Origin: Acanthochlamys bracteata
Taxonomy: Eukaryota > Streptophyta > Magnoliopsida > Pandanales > Velloziaceae
Assembly (NCBI GenBank): GCA_019914995.1
Contig: CM034130.1
Location: 4,278,001 to 4,342,000 of the forward strand
Direction: 5' to 3'
DNA: 64,000 nt
Numbering within the stretch: position 1 is the first letter of the stretch; the number at the start of each line of letters is the position of its first letter. Position numbers and translations under genes: made by a program. The notes under the pieces are model-generated. The model ran no database searches and had not been told where the DNA came from. It worked only from the letters and a program-made list of their open reading frames with translations. Below are positions 22,413 through 33,803 of the stretch, piece after piece.

Positions 22413-24328
22413 GGGTGTGTTCTTTTGCCACAACAAGTCACTTTCTTTCTCAAAGAAGTGACTTCTAATGTTCTTTTCAAATTAGAATTTATTTCTAATA
22501 TACAACTCACTTTTTATAATTTAAAATCAATCACTGCCCTCTCCATTTCCTCTATCACTTCAATTTTTTTTCTTCCTTCTCCACTCGGTCCTTGCATTTT
22601 CTTCTCCGCTCAGCTCCGTGCCATCTCTCTAGCACCGTCGATCTTCTCTAGAGCTCGATCTCCTTTTCCTCTGCTATACGAGATCCAATTCAAGTGCCCG
22701 ATCACGATTTTAGTAGAGGTTGTCTGGTTCGTGCAAAATTCTAATTTCGCCAACGACCATTTATGGCGAATAAAATAAAGCACAAGCAAGATCTATACAT
22801 TTTCTGTAAATAAATAAAATGAAGCACTCTCACTGAAGGAATATTGATATGAATATTGGATGCAGAGTATACTTCTGCTAACTTTTTACATTCTAGATCT
22901 CACTCATTGACATATATACACACACACATACTTTTATGTCAATATTTGTCACTGATATGTGAATCTTAAATTAGCTAGCAATGTTTGTACAATCTTATCA
23001 AATGCTTACTTCAAAAGAGTATGCATTGCACGTTGTTAGAGAATTGTATGTTGACAATATCTGCATGTAGTTAACAGTAATTAAGACTACCACTACTTCC
23101 CTACAATGCATTGCATAATTCAGAAGCTGATTGTTGTTCTTGTGTTTGCTTTCCTTCTTGTTGACTAAGAATGTTTGTTTTCTTTTGTTGCATGCTTACA
23201 TGCAGGTGGAGGATTTTCCTACATAGGTCTGAAAACTGTCACTAGCAGTTGAGAATTTTCTAGACAAGAGTTTCAATACAATAAAATGGTCTACAGGATG
23301 CAGGCTTGGTAGGAAAAGCTTAGGCATATTTTTACAGTCGAATTAGTAGATGGTGGTGGCCAAAATAGTCTGTCATGTTTGTAGGCAACTTATGTGTTGT
23401 TTTTAACAAGTGATAGCTATTTCAACAGTGCAACAATGACTTGTGTTTGTAAGTTATACTACGAAGTCATGTTGTTAATTTCGGAATATTGTGGTTCTTG
23501 AGGAGCTTTTAAAAGAATTATATAAATTTAGCAATGTACGGAGTGACGATTGTAGGTTGTAATATATCATATCGTGTATGTGTTGTATAACTAAGATTAT
23601 AATTGTACTATTATAATTATAAAATAATTTTGCAAATGATATGCAAAAAGGTGCGGAATTTATATAATGTTTTTTTCTAAGACGAAGAAAAAGTATAAAA
23701 ATTAAAAAATAAAATGAGTCAAACCGCTATTGATAATTTGTTTAATTAAAAATTAGATTTATTTTTGTTTCAAGAAAAAATTAAAAAATTAATCTTAGCA
23801 TAAAATTTATAAATTACAAAAAAATTATTTTAAAAAAATTAATATGGCAAATTTTAAATATAGTGTATTTCTATCATATACAAAAAATTTTATTGAAATA
23901 TTATAATTGTGTAATAAAGTGTATATATAATTAAAATTTTGAATTAAATATTATAGTTGTGCAATATAAATATATTATTTATATATTGTGTAATATAATT
24001 GTAATATATAAATTGTAATTATAAATATAAATGTAGTATACATGTGTTGTGTAATATAAGTGTATGGTAGAATGGTTAAAAAATATTTTTTATTTTTCTA
24101 ATATTAACAAATAATTATTACTAAATTAGAATATTTTAAAAATAAAATAATCTTATTTTAAGTTTATCACTTCCAAATACAAAAGAATAGAAAAATTCAC
24201 TTTTAACTCATTTTAATTACAAAAGAAATACAAGAACGCAACTCACTTCCAACAATACTACTTTACTCAATTCATTTTTAAGAATTCACTTTCTAACAAC
24301 TCACTTTTAAAGCTGAAAGAACGTGCCA
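22413..24328. mobile_element. Non-autonomous element with GGGTGYGTTCTTT ends and TTA duplication (PIF/Harbinger-like)
   Basis: The left end is GGGTGTGTTCTTTTG and the right end, read inversely, is TGGCACGTTCTTTCAG. Both then run into related 'agtgacttc/agtgagttg' subterminal sequence. The element is bordered by TTA at 22410-22412 and TTA at 24329-24331, the 3-bp duplication made by PIF/Harbinger elements. Just inside the left end, 22530-22700 is a C+T-rich block (ctccgctcagctccgtgcc...) that looks like a leader. No DDE or MYB-like protein was found inside, so it is a large deletion derivative or a carrier of unrelated sequence. Superfamily is inferred from duplication length and ends only. 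Confidence 0.55.
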
Positions 24329-24331
24329 TTA

Positions 24332-26750
24332 GCTGTGAACCATAAAGCAACTTCCTCAAAAAATAAATAATTAATATCTACAACTAAAGAAAAAACAATT
24401 AATGTAGAGAATCAAAGAATAAAGAAACAATACTACAATTGAAGGGAAAAGACGAATAAAACCGAAAAGACATAGAACATAATTATAATAAATATGAAAA
24501 AAACTGGGAAATAATTAATAGTATAGGAATAATGAAACGAGAAATCACAATTTTGATGAACAATAGTGATATATGTTAAATTCAAGAATATTTAACATTT
24601 GAACCTCATAACAAAGATTTACATTATATTGTTTCAAAATGATATTTATTCGTATAGAACTATTAAAATATAACCTATTTGATAAACTCTTGCAGTGTAC
24701 TTGCTACATAGTTCAAGTGAATTCTAGACTATTACTAATTAATGTTAAGAAAGAGTTAACTTTAATTATGTAAACCGTTGGATAAAATACTTTATTTAGT
24801 TAAAAGACATAGGACCATCAACAATATCTTTACAAATGAATGTGTTTCTTTCCTTTTTTTTTAATTTACAATTTTCTCCTAAAACTGTTGAACTAACGTG
24901 CTTATAAAAATTCAAAACTTGTAAACATAATATCAATCACAAATATTTCGCAAAAATATATCACCGTTTGTTCAATGAGCTTATAGTATGACATGTTTCA
25001 CTCTTACAATAGATTACAAGATAATTGGTTTTAATTTTATTGTATCTAAAGTTGAAGCATTCTATCCAAAAATTGAACAGCATATTTGAAAAGTGAATCA
25101 ATTATATGTTTAGATAATGTTTAGAGGATCCACCCGAGTGTTGCATGCTCTTAAACTTTCAAACGCACATGTTATTCAATGTCCATAATACTTGAAACTA
25201 AGTGGTAATAGCCAGACATCCTAACAAAACCTAGGAAAAATATAACCACTTGAAAGCTAGATACAACCAAACATGACAAATTGGGTACTCATTTTGTGCT
25301 AACACCCAATCGCATGACAATATTACTTGTTTTGATATGCATCATACAACATTTTAGGTCCAAATTAGTTATGTTGTAGCTTTTGGTTTTTTTGTTTGGA
25401 AAAATGAATTAAGAAATGCATTTAATTAAACTTCTTGTTTTAATTAGTTTTCCAGAATTTTCAAAATGTTTTAAAAATATTTTTATTCACAAAACTTTAG
25501 AGCAAATGCTAAAATACCACATATATATATATATATATCTATATATTAGAGTTTTGGCTGACTAATCGCAATGGTGACCAAACTCCAGCTACCTTGTGGA
25601 AGCTCTATTGGAACTTTGATAACCACTAGCCAAGTAAGCAAAATCGATAGCCTTCTTAACAAAAAGAAGATATCAATGAACATATATCAAGTAGTTTCAT
25701 AAGATTAAGCCAAATAGTCTCAATTATGGAATAGCATTGTGAAATAAGAATCTGTGCTATCAAAGGATTTCCCTACGATTAGTTTGGAAAGTCAATCATT
25801 CACTTTGGTATATTTTTGAATAAAAATAGAAATATTGTTCTCTCATTGATCAGAAATGTTAGACTTTGGGAGATATCATGATTAATAAGAAAGATTTCAA
25901 ATTTTTCAAATGAACTATTTGAAGACCTATTGATTCTACTACCTGATTGAAGAGTTGATAATTCAAATTTTTAAATTTATATATGTGGATCTCTGACCTA
26001 TGAATGAAGATATTTTAGAACTCACAGATAAAAGTGAATTGTACAAAACAAACTAAATTATTTAAATTAAATATTATTTGCCGGTAATTTTAGACCAATC
26101 AAATGAATATGGTTGCTAATGATAGTTGGACCGTCTATGGTGATTGTCGGAGTTTAACAACCTATAGATATCCATTGAGTAGTGGGTATAATATATATAT
26201 ATTTTTAAAATGTTAAAAATTTTTAGTTAGTTTAAGAAGTACCAAATAAACATTTAATTTCTTTTACAGTGAAAATAAATATTTAAAATTTTTTTTTCAT
26301 TTTTCTTCTAGTTTCTCTTTCAGTTTTTGCTTTTATGTTCATATTTCTAAAATTATTACCAAACAAGTCTTTATGTTTCATGATTGAGATGAGCTTGTCA
26401 AATTTGGACGTACAATTTAAATTTAATTAATAATAAAATAGTTTAAAAATTTTATTTATCGATGCATAAATATTATATACTAATTCACGCTAGATACCGA
26501 GCTTAACAGAGATATCCTCTCAACCTTCGTAAAGTGCCATGAGCAGCAGTGCAGCAGCATAAGGACTATTTGGTTTAGCTTATTAAACTTTAATTTTTTA
26601 ATATATTTTTTATAAGTATTTAAAAATTTTAAAAATATAAAAAAATTTTACGTAGTAAAATTTTTTTATTATATATTATTATTATTCTTTTAAAAAAATA
26701 AAATATTTTTTATTTTAAAAAATTACTATTTTGAAAGTACTTACAAAACC
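24332..26750. other. A+T-rich intergenic stretch
   Basis: No coding exon or complete element was found on either strand. It contains an (AT)n microsatellite at 25520-25538. The last 200 bp (26560-26750) has MITE-like A+T-rich, partly self-complementary text (ggactatttggtttagc...caaaaccatac) without matching ends. Confidence 0.45.
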
Positions 26751-27780
26751 ATACTAAGACAGGATAAAATGGAACCTGGAACCGTATGAGCCACAACGAC
26801 GGGCCAAGCACCTTCCTGAAGCGTCTGGAGTTGTAGCGCGCTCGGTACTTTGGTGATCTCTGAGACACTGGATTCTTACTTCACGACACACGGTTAGTTC
26901 CGACAAAAGAAGTAGGTTATTCGTGTTTATCATGTATACCCCGCTAGGACCCATTGGAAAACCAAAACCAGGCCATCTCCAAAAAGTACAGGTCACCAAA
27001 ATTATTTGTTATCCTTTACATTTCGTGCAGTATATGTTTACTTTAGCAATTGTAAGCTCCTTATACTTTGAAATTAATGAAATTTTTTTAGGGCGTACCT
27101 GCTTTCGCAGATTAATGAGCTTCTATTTAGTTAGAATTGTTTTCGAGCAGATGCTGATATAAAATTTCTTTTGGGAGTCGGTTGTGTAGTGTAAGAATTT
27201 TCTTTTTTTTTTTATTTGCTAACATTTTCTTTCTAGCTAAGTAATTCTTAGATAGCAATACTATTTATCTATCGTGTACTCTTTCGTGATGTTCGCTGTA
27301 AAGTTTTGGTGCCTGTGAGGACACAATGATACACATATGATTAACCTATTCTCCAAAGATCATACGTGGATTGACATATGATTCGGCTTTAGTAAAGGGG
27401 CCATTTAGTTATTTTCATGGTTTAGAGGGATGATCATGCAAATAGTTATCTCATTTTTACTCCAAAATGTTTATGCGAGGAGCTGTTCAAACCATTGCCG
27501 TTTGCATGTTTTGCTTAAAGTTTGGGTTCACTGGTTTGAAGCCCGATCAGCTATCCAGCTTTTAGTACGGGATTTTTATGATAAACTTTTCATTTTATTT
27601 TATTATTTTATTTTAATTGTTTGTTTGCTAGATTTTATATTATTTAATAATTTTTAAAATTTAGGAAATACAATTAACTATAACTATAAATAAATTAAAT
27701 ATGTTATAAAATTGAAAACAAAATTTTAAAAAATTTTTATTATAAATACTTTCAAACGACACTTACGGCCAACCAGCAAT
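26751..27780. other. Upstream intergenic region of SGR
   Basis: The segment 26760-26990 is richer in G+C than its surroundings and open on the minus strand for 81 codons (from 26999), reading WPGFGFPMGPSGVYMINTN near its start. I do not recognise it and it has no obvious continuation or splice context. It may be a relic exon or a regulatory region. The remainder to 27750 is A+T-rich with no signal. Confidence 0.3.
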
Positions 27781-27819
27781 GCCTCACAGCAGGTACCAAT
27801 ATCACCAGACGCTTCTAGT

Positions 27820-27990
27820 CACGTGCCAAACGGAGTCCAATCGTTGGGCTCACCATCCATTCTATCCTACTTCCTTAGTACGTGATTGGCTTTACTTCAA
27901 CCGCGTACTCTTTTGTTTTCCGGACACCAAGCTAACAAATTCCTCCAATTATTTTGAATTTGAAAGATTTTAATTCGTTGCTATATAAAG
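27820..27990 (+). promoter_or_regulatory. SGR core promoter: G-box, ACGTG element, TATA box
   Basis: A palindromic G-box CACGTG lies at 27820-27825, a second ACGTG core at 27880-27884, and a TATA box (tatataaa) at about 27982-27989, roughly 255 bp before the start codon. In studied plants SGR promoters are activated through such elements by PIF4/PIF5, ABI5/EEL and related factors in darkness, ABA response and senescence. The motifs are seen directly; the regulators are inferred from those studies. Confidence 0.55.
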
Positions 27991-28244
27991 GGAGTTGATA
28001 GCGTCTATGGTGGGTCGGGATTCAGGACTTAGTAGCAATCACTCCAACGACGTCTCCATTCCCTCGCGTTGTCACGCAATCACTCTCGCTTCTTCCTTCT
28101 TTCCAAGAAAACCAGAGTTTCAAGCAATCTCTCTTGTTTGATAGCCTAGTCTTCTGTTGACAAAAACAAAATCGTACTTCATCAGAAAGAGAGGAAGTTA
28201 ATTTTAGTTTCTTTTTTTCTGAATACTTTGCGCTATAGGTAAAC

Positions 28245-29286
28245 ATGGGGTTTACGGCAGCTGCCCTTCCTTCATCGTTGCAACTGTTGCCTAACCAGAT
28301 GTTGCCTAATCGCAACTGCAACGAGCTCAGGAACAAGAGCTCCATCCAACTCCCCCTAAAACGGCCGCCCAACGGCAAGCGTACCACCGGACCGGTACGT
28401 ATCATTCTTCCCTAATTACTTTCTTGTTTATTTTATTCTTTAAAATAGATTGCTGTTGTAGTACTGATTTTTGAAATTTGGTATGTGCTTGAAATTTTGT
28501 TAGGTGGCAAGATTGATCGGTCCGGCAATCTTCGAGGCGTCAAAGCTGAAAGTGTTGCGTCTCGGCGTGGATGAGAAGCAGCATCCAGGAAGCCTGCCGA
28601 GGACTTACACGCTCACTCACAGTGATATCACCGCCAAGCTCACCCTCGCCGTTGCCAACACCATCAACCATGCACAAGTAATCGGCACACCGAGAATTAT
28701 TACCTGAACCAATCATGGCTGTGGTTACTAGAATACCGATACTAATTATATATTTCTGATTGATTGAGCACTGTTTCAGATAAGTGGGTGGTACAACAAA
28801 CTGCAGCGCGATGAAGTGGTGGCTGAGTGGAGGAAGGTGAAAGGTAAGATGTCTCTTCACGTTCACTGCCACATCAGCGGCGGGCACATGTTACTCAACC
28901 TCATCGCCAACCTTCGTTACTACATCTTCTGCAAGGAACTCCCAGTTGTGCTGAAAGCATTCGTCCATGGCGACCTCAACCTGTTCCTGAATTATCCCGA
29001 GCTTGAGGACGCCTTGGTTTATGTTTATTTCCACTCCAACATACCTAAGTTCCACAGAGTTGAATGTTGGGGTCCGCTACGAGAGGCGGCAGTACGCGGC
29101 CGGCCCGAGAACGTCCAAGTCCTTAAGTCGCCACCGGAAGGACAGTCAATGCCGTGGCCTCAGCGGTGCAAAACTGATTGTGACTGCTGCTTCCCGAAGA
29201 ACAGCCCACTGCCGTGGCCTAGAGAGTTCTTGGAAGAAAGACCGCCGCCGGAATTCGCAGCACAGGCGCAACAGAGTACTGTCTGA
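28245..29286 (+). CDS. SGR: STAY-GREEN magnesium dechelatase (SGR/NYE1 type), 3 exons
   Basis: Exons are 28245-28394, 28504-28677 and 28780-29286. All introns are GT-AG in phase 0 and the product is 276 residues. A Ser/Pro/Arg-rich N-terminus of about 50 residues fits a chloroplast transit peptide. The core is unmistakable: GPAIFEASKLKVL, LPRTYTLTHSDITAKLTLA, WYNKLQRDEVVAEWRKVKGK, MSLHVHCHISGGH, RYYIFCKELPVVLKAFVHGD and YFHSNIPKFHRVECWGPL. The C-terminal cysteine-rich motif (C238, C242, C244, C245 in PQRCKTDCDCCFP) marks a true SGR rather than an SGR-like protein. The enzyme removes Mg from chlorophyll a to give pheophytin a, committing thylakoid chlorophyll to degradation, and assembles with the catabolic enzymes at LHCII. 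Oddities: no third intron in the place where Arabidopsis-type genes have one, HGDL instead of HGDG, and LLN instead of LLD after SGGH. It otherwise looks intact. Confidence 0.95.
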
Positions 29287-29556
29287 GCCGGAAATCAGGA
29301 CCTAGGGACAATGGCTACGGTCTCTTTTAGATGTGCTTGGTGAAGGAGCAGAAAGGAAGAAAGTGTCCCGGCCAATATTTAGAAGTCAGTACTTTGTGAA
29401 ATGTAGGCACATACACAATACGCAAAAGTTTAAGAAAGGCAGGATACAGCTTAGACTTTGTAAATTAAGTTTGTCCACATAAAAGGAGCAAGTTTATACT
29501 TGTAATTAAGTTTGTTTTTTCTATTATTTTTGGTGTTTTTCTATAGTAGTTCTTCG

Positions 29557-29562
29557 AATAAA
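29557..29562 (+). terminator. Polyadenylation signal of SGR
   Basis: AATAAA occurs 271 bp after the stop codon, followed by a T/G-rich stretch at 29570-29600, a normal arrangement for a plant 3' end. Confidence 0.45.
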
Positions 29563-29599
29563 TACTCTGCAATGTGGTTTGTTGCTCTGTTTTGGCTTC

Positions 29600-31810
29600 A
29601 GTTGTAGTGTGTCCAGTGCACTAATTTTACTATCTTAGAGATAGTGATAATGTAATTGACTACAATAAGATTAGCTATCAGACAGACAAATAAAAGCATA
29701 TTTTAGTACAGTAGTAAGAAATTAGTAACTAGTTTTTGATAATTTTATACATAGAGAAAGAGAAATCTTTAAGTATCAAATGATTTCAAAGTCAAATAAA
29801 ATTAAATAATATTTACAATAAAGTCACATAAGAATTTATGTGGTTGGGCAAATTTTTTTGCCTATGTTTATTGTCATTTTCGTCAAGACTGAAATTCAGT
29901 AATATTCAAAATTAGCTATAACATCAAGAAAATGTGTTTAGCCGACCACCTTTACTTCAATGTTTTTCTTCTCAAAAAGAACCAATTAAGCAACTTAGAA
30001 GACATCATGTCTTTCCGACTGCACACAGTATGTAATACGCACTTAGCAAACACTTCTTCAAATGTAACATACCTATAAAAGTTCGAGTATGAATGTTATA
30101 GTTCAGATTTTTCAACACAGGATTAATTTTACAAGATGAGCTAAGCTTAATGAAAGCGAAGAGAGAATGCTCAAAAGATGACTCTCTATAAGCTCAAGTG
30201 GTATGTATGGGAGCAGTAATATTTAGCTCAAAAGTATAATATATTCTCCATAGGTTTTTTATTTTTGCCTTATGGTCCTTTATCTTCTATAGTTGGTTTC
30301 TTCTTCCTCTTATATCTTCCCTCATTTTCTGCAGCTTGGAAGTTTGAAGTCACAACCAGCTTCAGATCTTCCCGTCGACGGCTTCTTAGTGCTGGCTTAT
30401 AGTGTGGCATCCAATTTACTTAGCGCCGTTCGCGTTCTATTGGTAGATTTTCGAAGGTTGGATGGTAAGCTGGTTTGTACAATTTTCAGTAGACCTTGTG
30501 CTAGCCTTTCTTTAGCATTTGATTTATCTCAGTATGGCTTTGATGTGATCTTACTGAAGCATTAAGGATAATTTAATTTTCCCACTTTCTCGAGTGCGTT
30601 GTTGTCCGTTAGAAAAGTTTCTTTCCTCTGTGTAGCCATAGTGCAAAGATGACTGAAGTTGGATATAGGTGGAATGGAATGAGATTGAATTTGAAATTCT
30701 ATATTTGGATCCGTCAGTCGATCTGCTATTGTTCTTGCGGATGCACAATGCGTGCTAATGCTTCAATGGTCTAACTTTTCTTCATTGGTGTTTGCTTAAG
30801 AATTGGGCATTTTTATTACCTCAATAAGTTGATTGGGTTAATTCGCAGTGAATTAGAGCTTGTGTCTTCTTCTTTTGAATCTTCACTGTTTCTCCTTATA
30901 GTTTTCTAATATTTGTCGCTCCATACAATTGTGTTCTCATCATAGTATGATGATGTTTGTTACAGTAGAATAGTAAATAATACGTGAATAATAGTTCCTT
31001 ATAGCTTGATCAGTGGATTTTTTTGAATGTCAATGGAATTCTAACATTGAACTTATTTCTGAAAATTTGAGCAAGCATAGTTGTGGTAGCTCCTTTGTCT
31101 CATGTTCTTTATTTTCTTTTGTTGTGATTTGATTGCTTCTTGATGTGAGAATGTCGCTGGTCCAGCCTGAGTCCATTTTTTGGGGGTCCAAGAACATCCC
31201 CTACTACCCAATTCCTGTCTCCGGAACTACGGCCTTCGGTTATGCAATGTATTAACCATCTCGGTAGACTGAACACCCACACAATCTCAACTGCCCTTTC
31301 TCTTGCTAGCTAGTGTTGTTGTTGGCTTATGGACCTAGTAAATCGTCCATCTAACATTTTTTTTTTGTAAATTTATCGTCAAAACCACTCTTGCTACGAT
31401 GCAACCTTTTGGAAATTCTCCACTATCGACCAAAGCAAAAAATGAACGTCTGCGGGAAAGATGTCCGGCAAAGGCGGGTGTATGTTGTTTTAGCTCTAAT
31501 GCAAAGCCGGACCTTAGTGCAAGTCTGGATTATGTTTGAAACTTTGAATCCACATTTGAAAAATTGGTGATGAATACAATCTCTTGGGTTTGTCATTATT
31601 CTGTGTAGCAGTAAGGTACAAGCGAAATAGTTAGCTATATTCTATTGGATCCCCTATTCACCTCTGTTTCAAGAGTATCCATACTTATCCAATTTTGCAA
31701 TCTTATAGTAGATTAAGAATGTCTACACAAGTAGCTGTGTATATTGCTGCTATTCTGTATTAGAACTTCTCTTTGTGAACCATTAAAAATTATTGGCTTT
31801 GTTTCTAAAT
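29600..31810. other. Intergenic sequence with no supported gene
   Basis: A short stretch at 30330-30465 lies between a ttctgcag acceptor-like and a gatggtaagc donor-like sequence and is richer in G+C (reading LGSLKSQPASDLPVDGF), but no partner exon or homologue is recognised. The segment at 31150-31320 is also G+C-richer without an identifiable product. Confidence 0.35.
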
Positions 31811-33803
31811 TGTTGAAATCCTAAATATTTTGATGATAACATATATTTGAAAATTATTGTTAGATTTTGGACAAGTATATATTAGATTCGATTAGTATAT
31901 AAGCTGGACAGAACAAAAGCCATTTTTAGCTAAGTGTTGAAGTCTTATTGGGTTGTCTACTTTGCATATGTATTTCTTTCAGCTCAAAGCACCAAATGAA
32001 GATTTTTTTATTGCAATCAAAAGATGCTATCACAATGAATGAATAAAGGAGATGGAATTTTATCAAGTATCGGAGGTAAGATAATTCTGTGAAGATTGTC
32101 GATAACACTGCCAAATTCTAATGGATCACATACACAACACCTCTGGATAGCACATAGCAAATTCGATATCTTTCGATTCAAACATGATTTTGAAGATATA
32201 AATTTTCTATGAATAGAAGATGTTTGAAGTTGTTACAGTTAACATATCAGATCACTTATGGATCGAATTCTACAAAAATTTGGAAAAGTATGTTGTTTGC
32301 TCATGCCAATTCCGATTTTTGCTTCTAAGCATTGACATAACGAGCTATCTACAATCCAAATATAAACCAAATATAACTACGTATAGAAAAATTAGTAAAG
32401 TGGCTAAACTAACCAAGTCAGCTGATGAACACCGTGACATGTACTTGTGCCCATTTTTTTTATAAGTTCCTAGATGTGACAACTAGTTGCAAGTGCTTTT
32501 AGAAGATGCTAGATCAATTAAAAATATATTCAAAATATTTATATAAGATTTTATAGAGAGAATATTGGTGCATCTCTAAAAAATATACAGAAGATGAAAA
32601 GTTTCTAGTATGCTCACAACTCTAGACATGTCAAGTTCAATCCATTACATCTTAAGCCATTCGTGTGAATTTTATTTTTGATCTCTATATGCAGATTATA
32701 GAGGTCATAACAAATATTAATTCTATGAACAGAGATCATACTAGTTAATAAAAAAAAATTTCATAAATTTTGGATAATATGGTAGCAGAAATCCTAAGGC
32801 ACACTTTGAACCATTGGGTGAATTTGCAGATTCAATTCAGACCCAATCTAGTTCAAATTTTGAGAAGCCATTTCAGAGACTTAGTGGAAGATATTTACAT
32901 CTACAAATAATGGTCAGCCAAAAAAGAAGTCAGTGAATATTTCAGAGAAGGGAACTCTACCGCCGGATCATAATAAGGCAGTCGTTTCCATATGATCTTA
33001 GCCTTGCATTGCTTTTAGCCGTTGCAGATTAGATTAATTTTGAGCAGCTTTCATCCTAAGTTCAAGGAGGAGACATTAATATATAATTGTAGTGAAGAAA
33101 ATAGTAAAGAAGCAATCAACATATAGCACTTTACCGAGCTTTTACTTTACTTGCCTACAAAAGTAACTATTTTAATCGAAAGTCTTTTCATTGAGTTATA
33201 TTCTATTTGTTTAATTTGTGTGACGTCTCTTGTGCTTTCTTTGTGATTAGACATCATTTTTAGGGAGATGACTTGATCTAAATCTCGTGATTCACATTGT
33301 AACCTTGATTGTAGAATAACTTGCGAGTTCTCGGGAGGTTTATCTGGTGTAGGTTAGTGGTATATGCTAGACTTTGCGAAAATGTGCACGGTTATAGTCC
33401 GAGGAACTTTGTGAAGTGTAGAAGGTTGTGGTGATCTATTCTTGCTAGGACACTCGGATTGAAGTAGAGATATTTTGCGGAACATCAAGTCTCGATATTT
33501 GTACATTATTTCAACGTTAGTAGATTTCACTTACCGTTTCAAGTGATATGAACGTAGGTATTGCATTGTTGAACCATGTAGAAACTTTTAGTGTGCTGTA
33601 TGTTTTGCATCTCTTAGCACTTATATTTATTTCTCTTAATTATTATTGTGTTGATATATTTGGCATATGTTATTGTTCACGTTATATTACTTACTAGCAG
33701 TCTCTCAATTGACTGACTGTTTACTATATAGTGATTGAATTTAAAGTGTTAGATTTTTATTTGTCTTAATTCAATTCACCCCCTCTTGAGTTGATATTTA
33801 GCA
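31811..33803 (+). mobile_element. Long LTR (about 2.0 kb), second copy of the 2460-4500 family
   Basis: The block begins TGTTGAAATCCTAAATATTTTG and ends with a C/T-rich run (caattcaccccctcttgag) followed by ttgatatttagca, so it has TG...CA ends. Most of its 3' two-thirds aligns with the reverse complement of 2460-4500. No internal coding region, primer-binding site or partner LTR follows, so it stands alone as a solo or orphan LTR. The flanking 5-mers do not match. It is diverged from the other copy by many substitutions and indels, which suggests an old family. Confidence 0.6.

Noticed and set aside
28022-28887. Minus-strand open stretches over SGR
   Set aside because: Antisense shadows of SGR exons 1 and 2.
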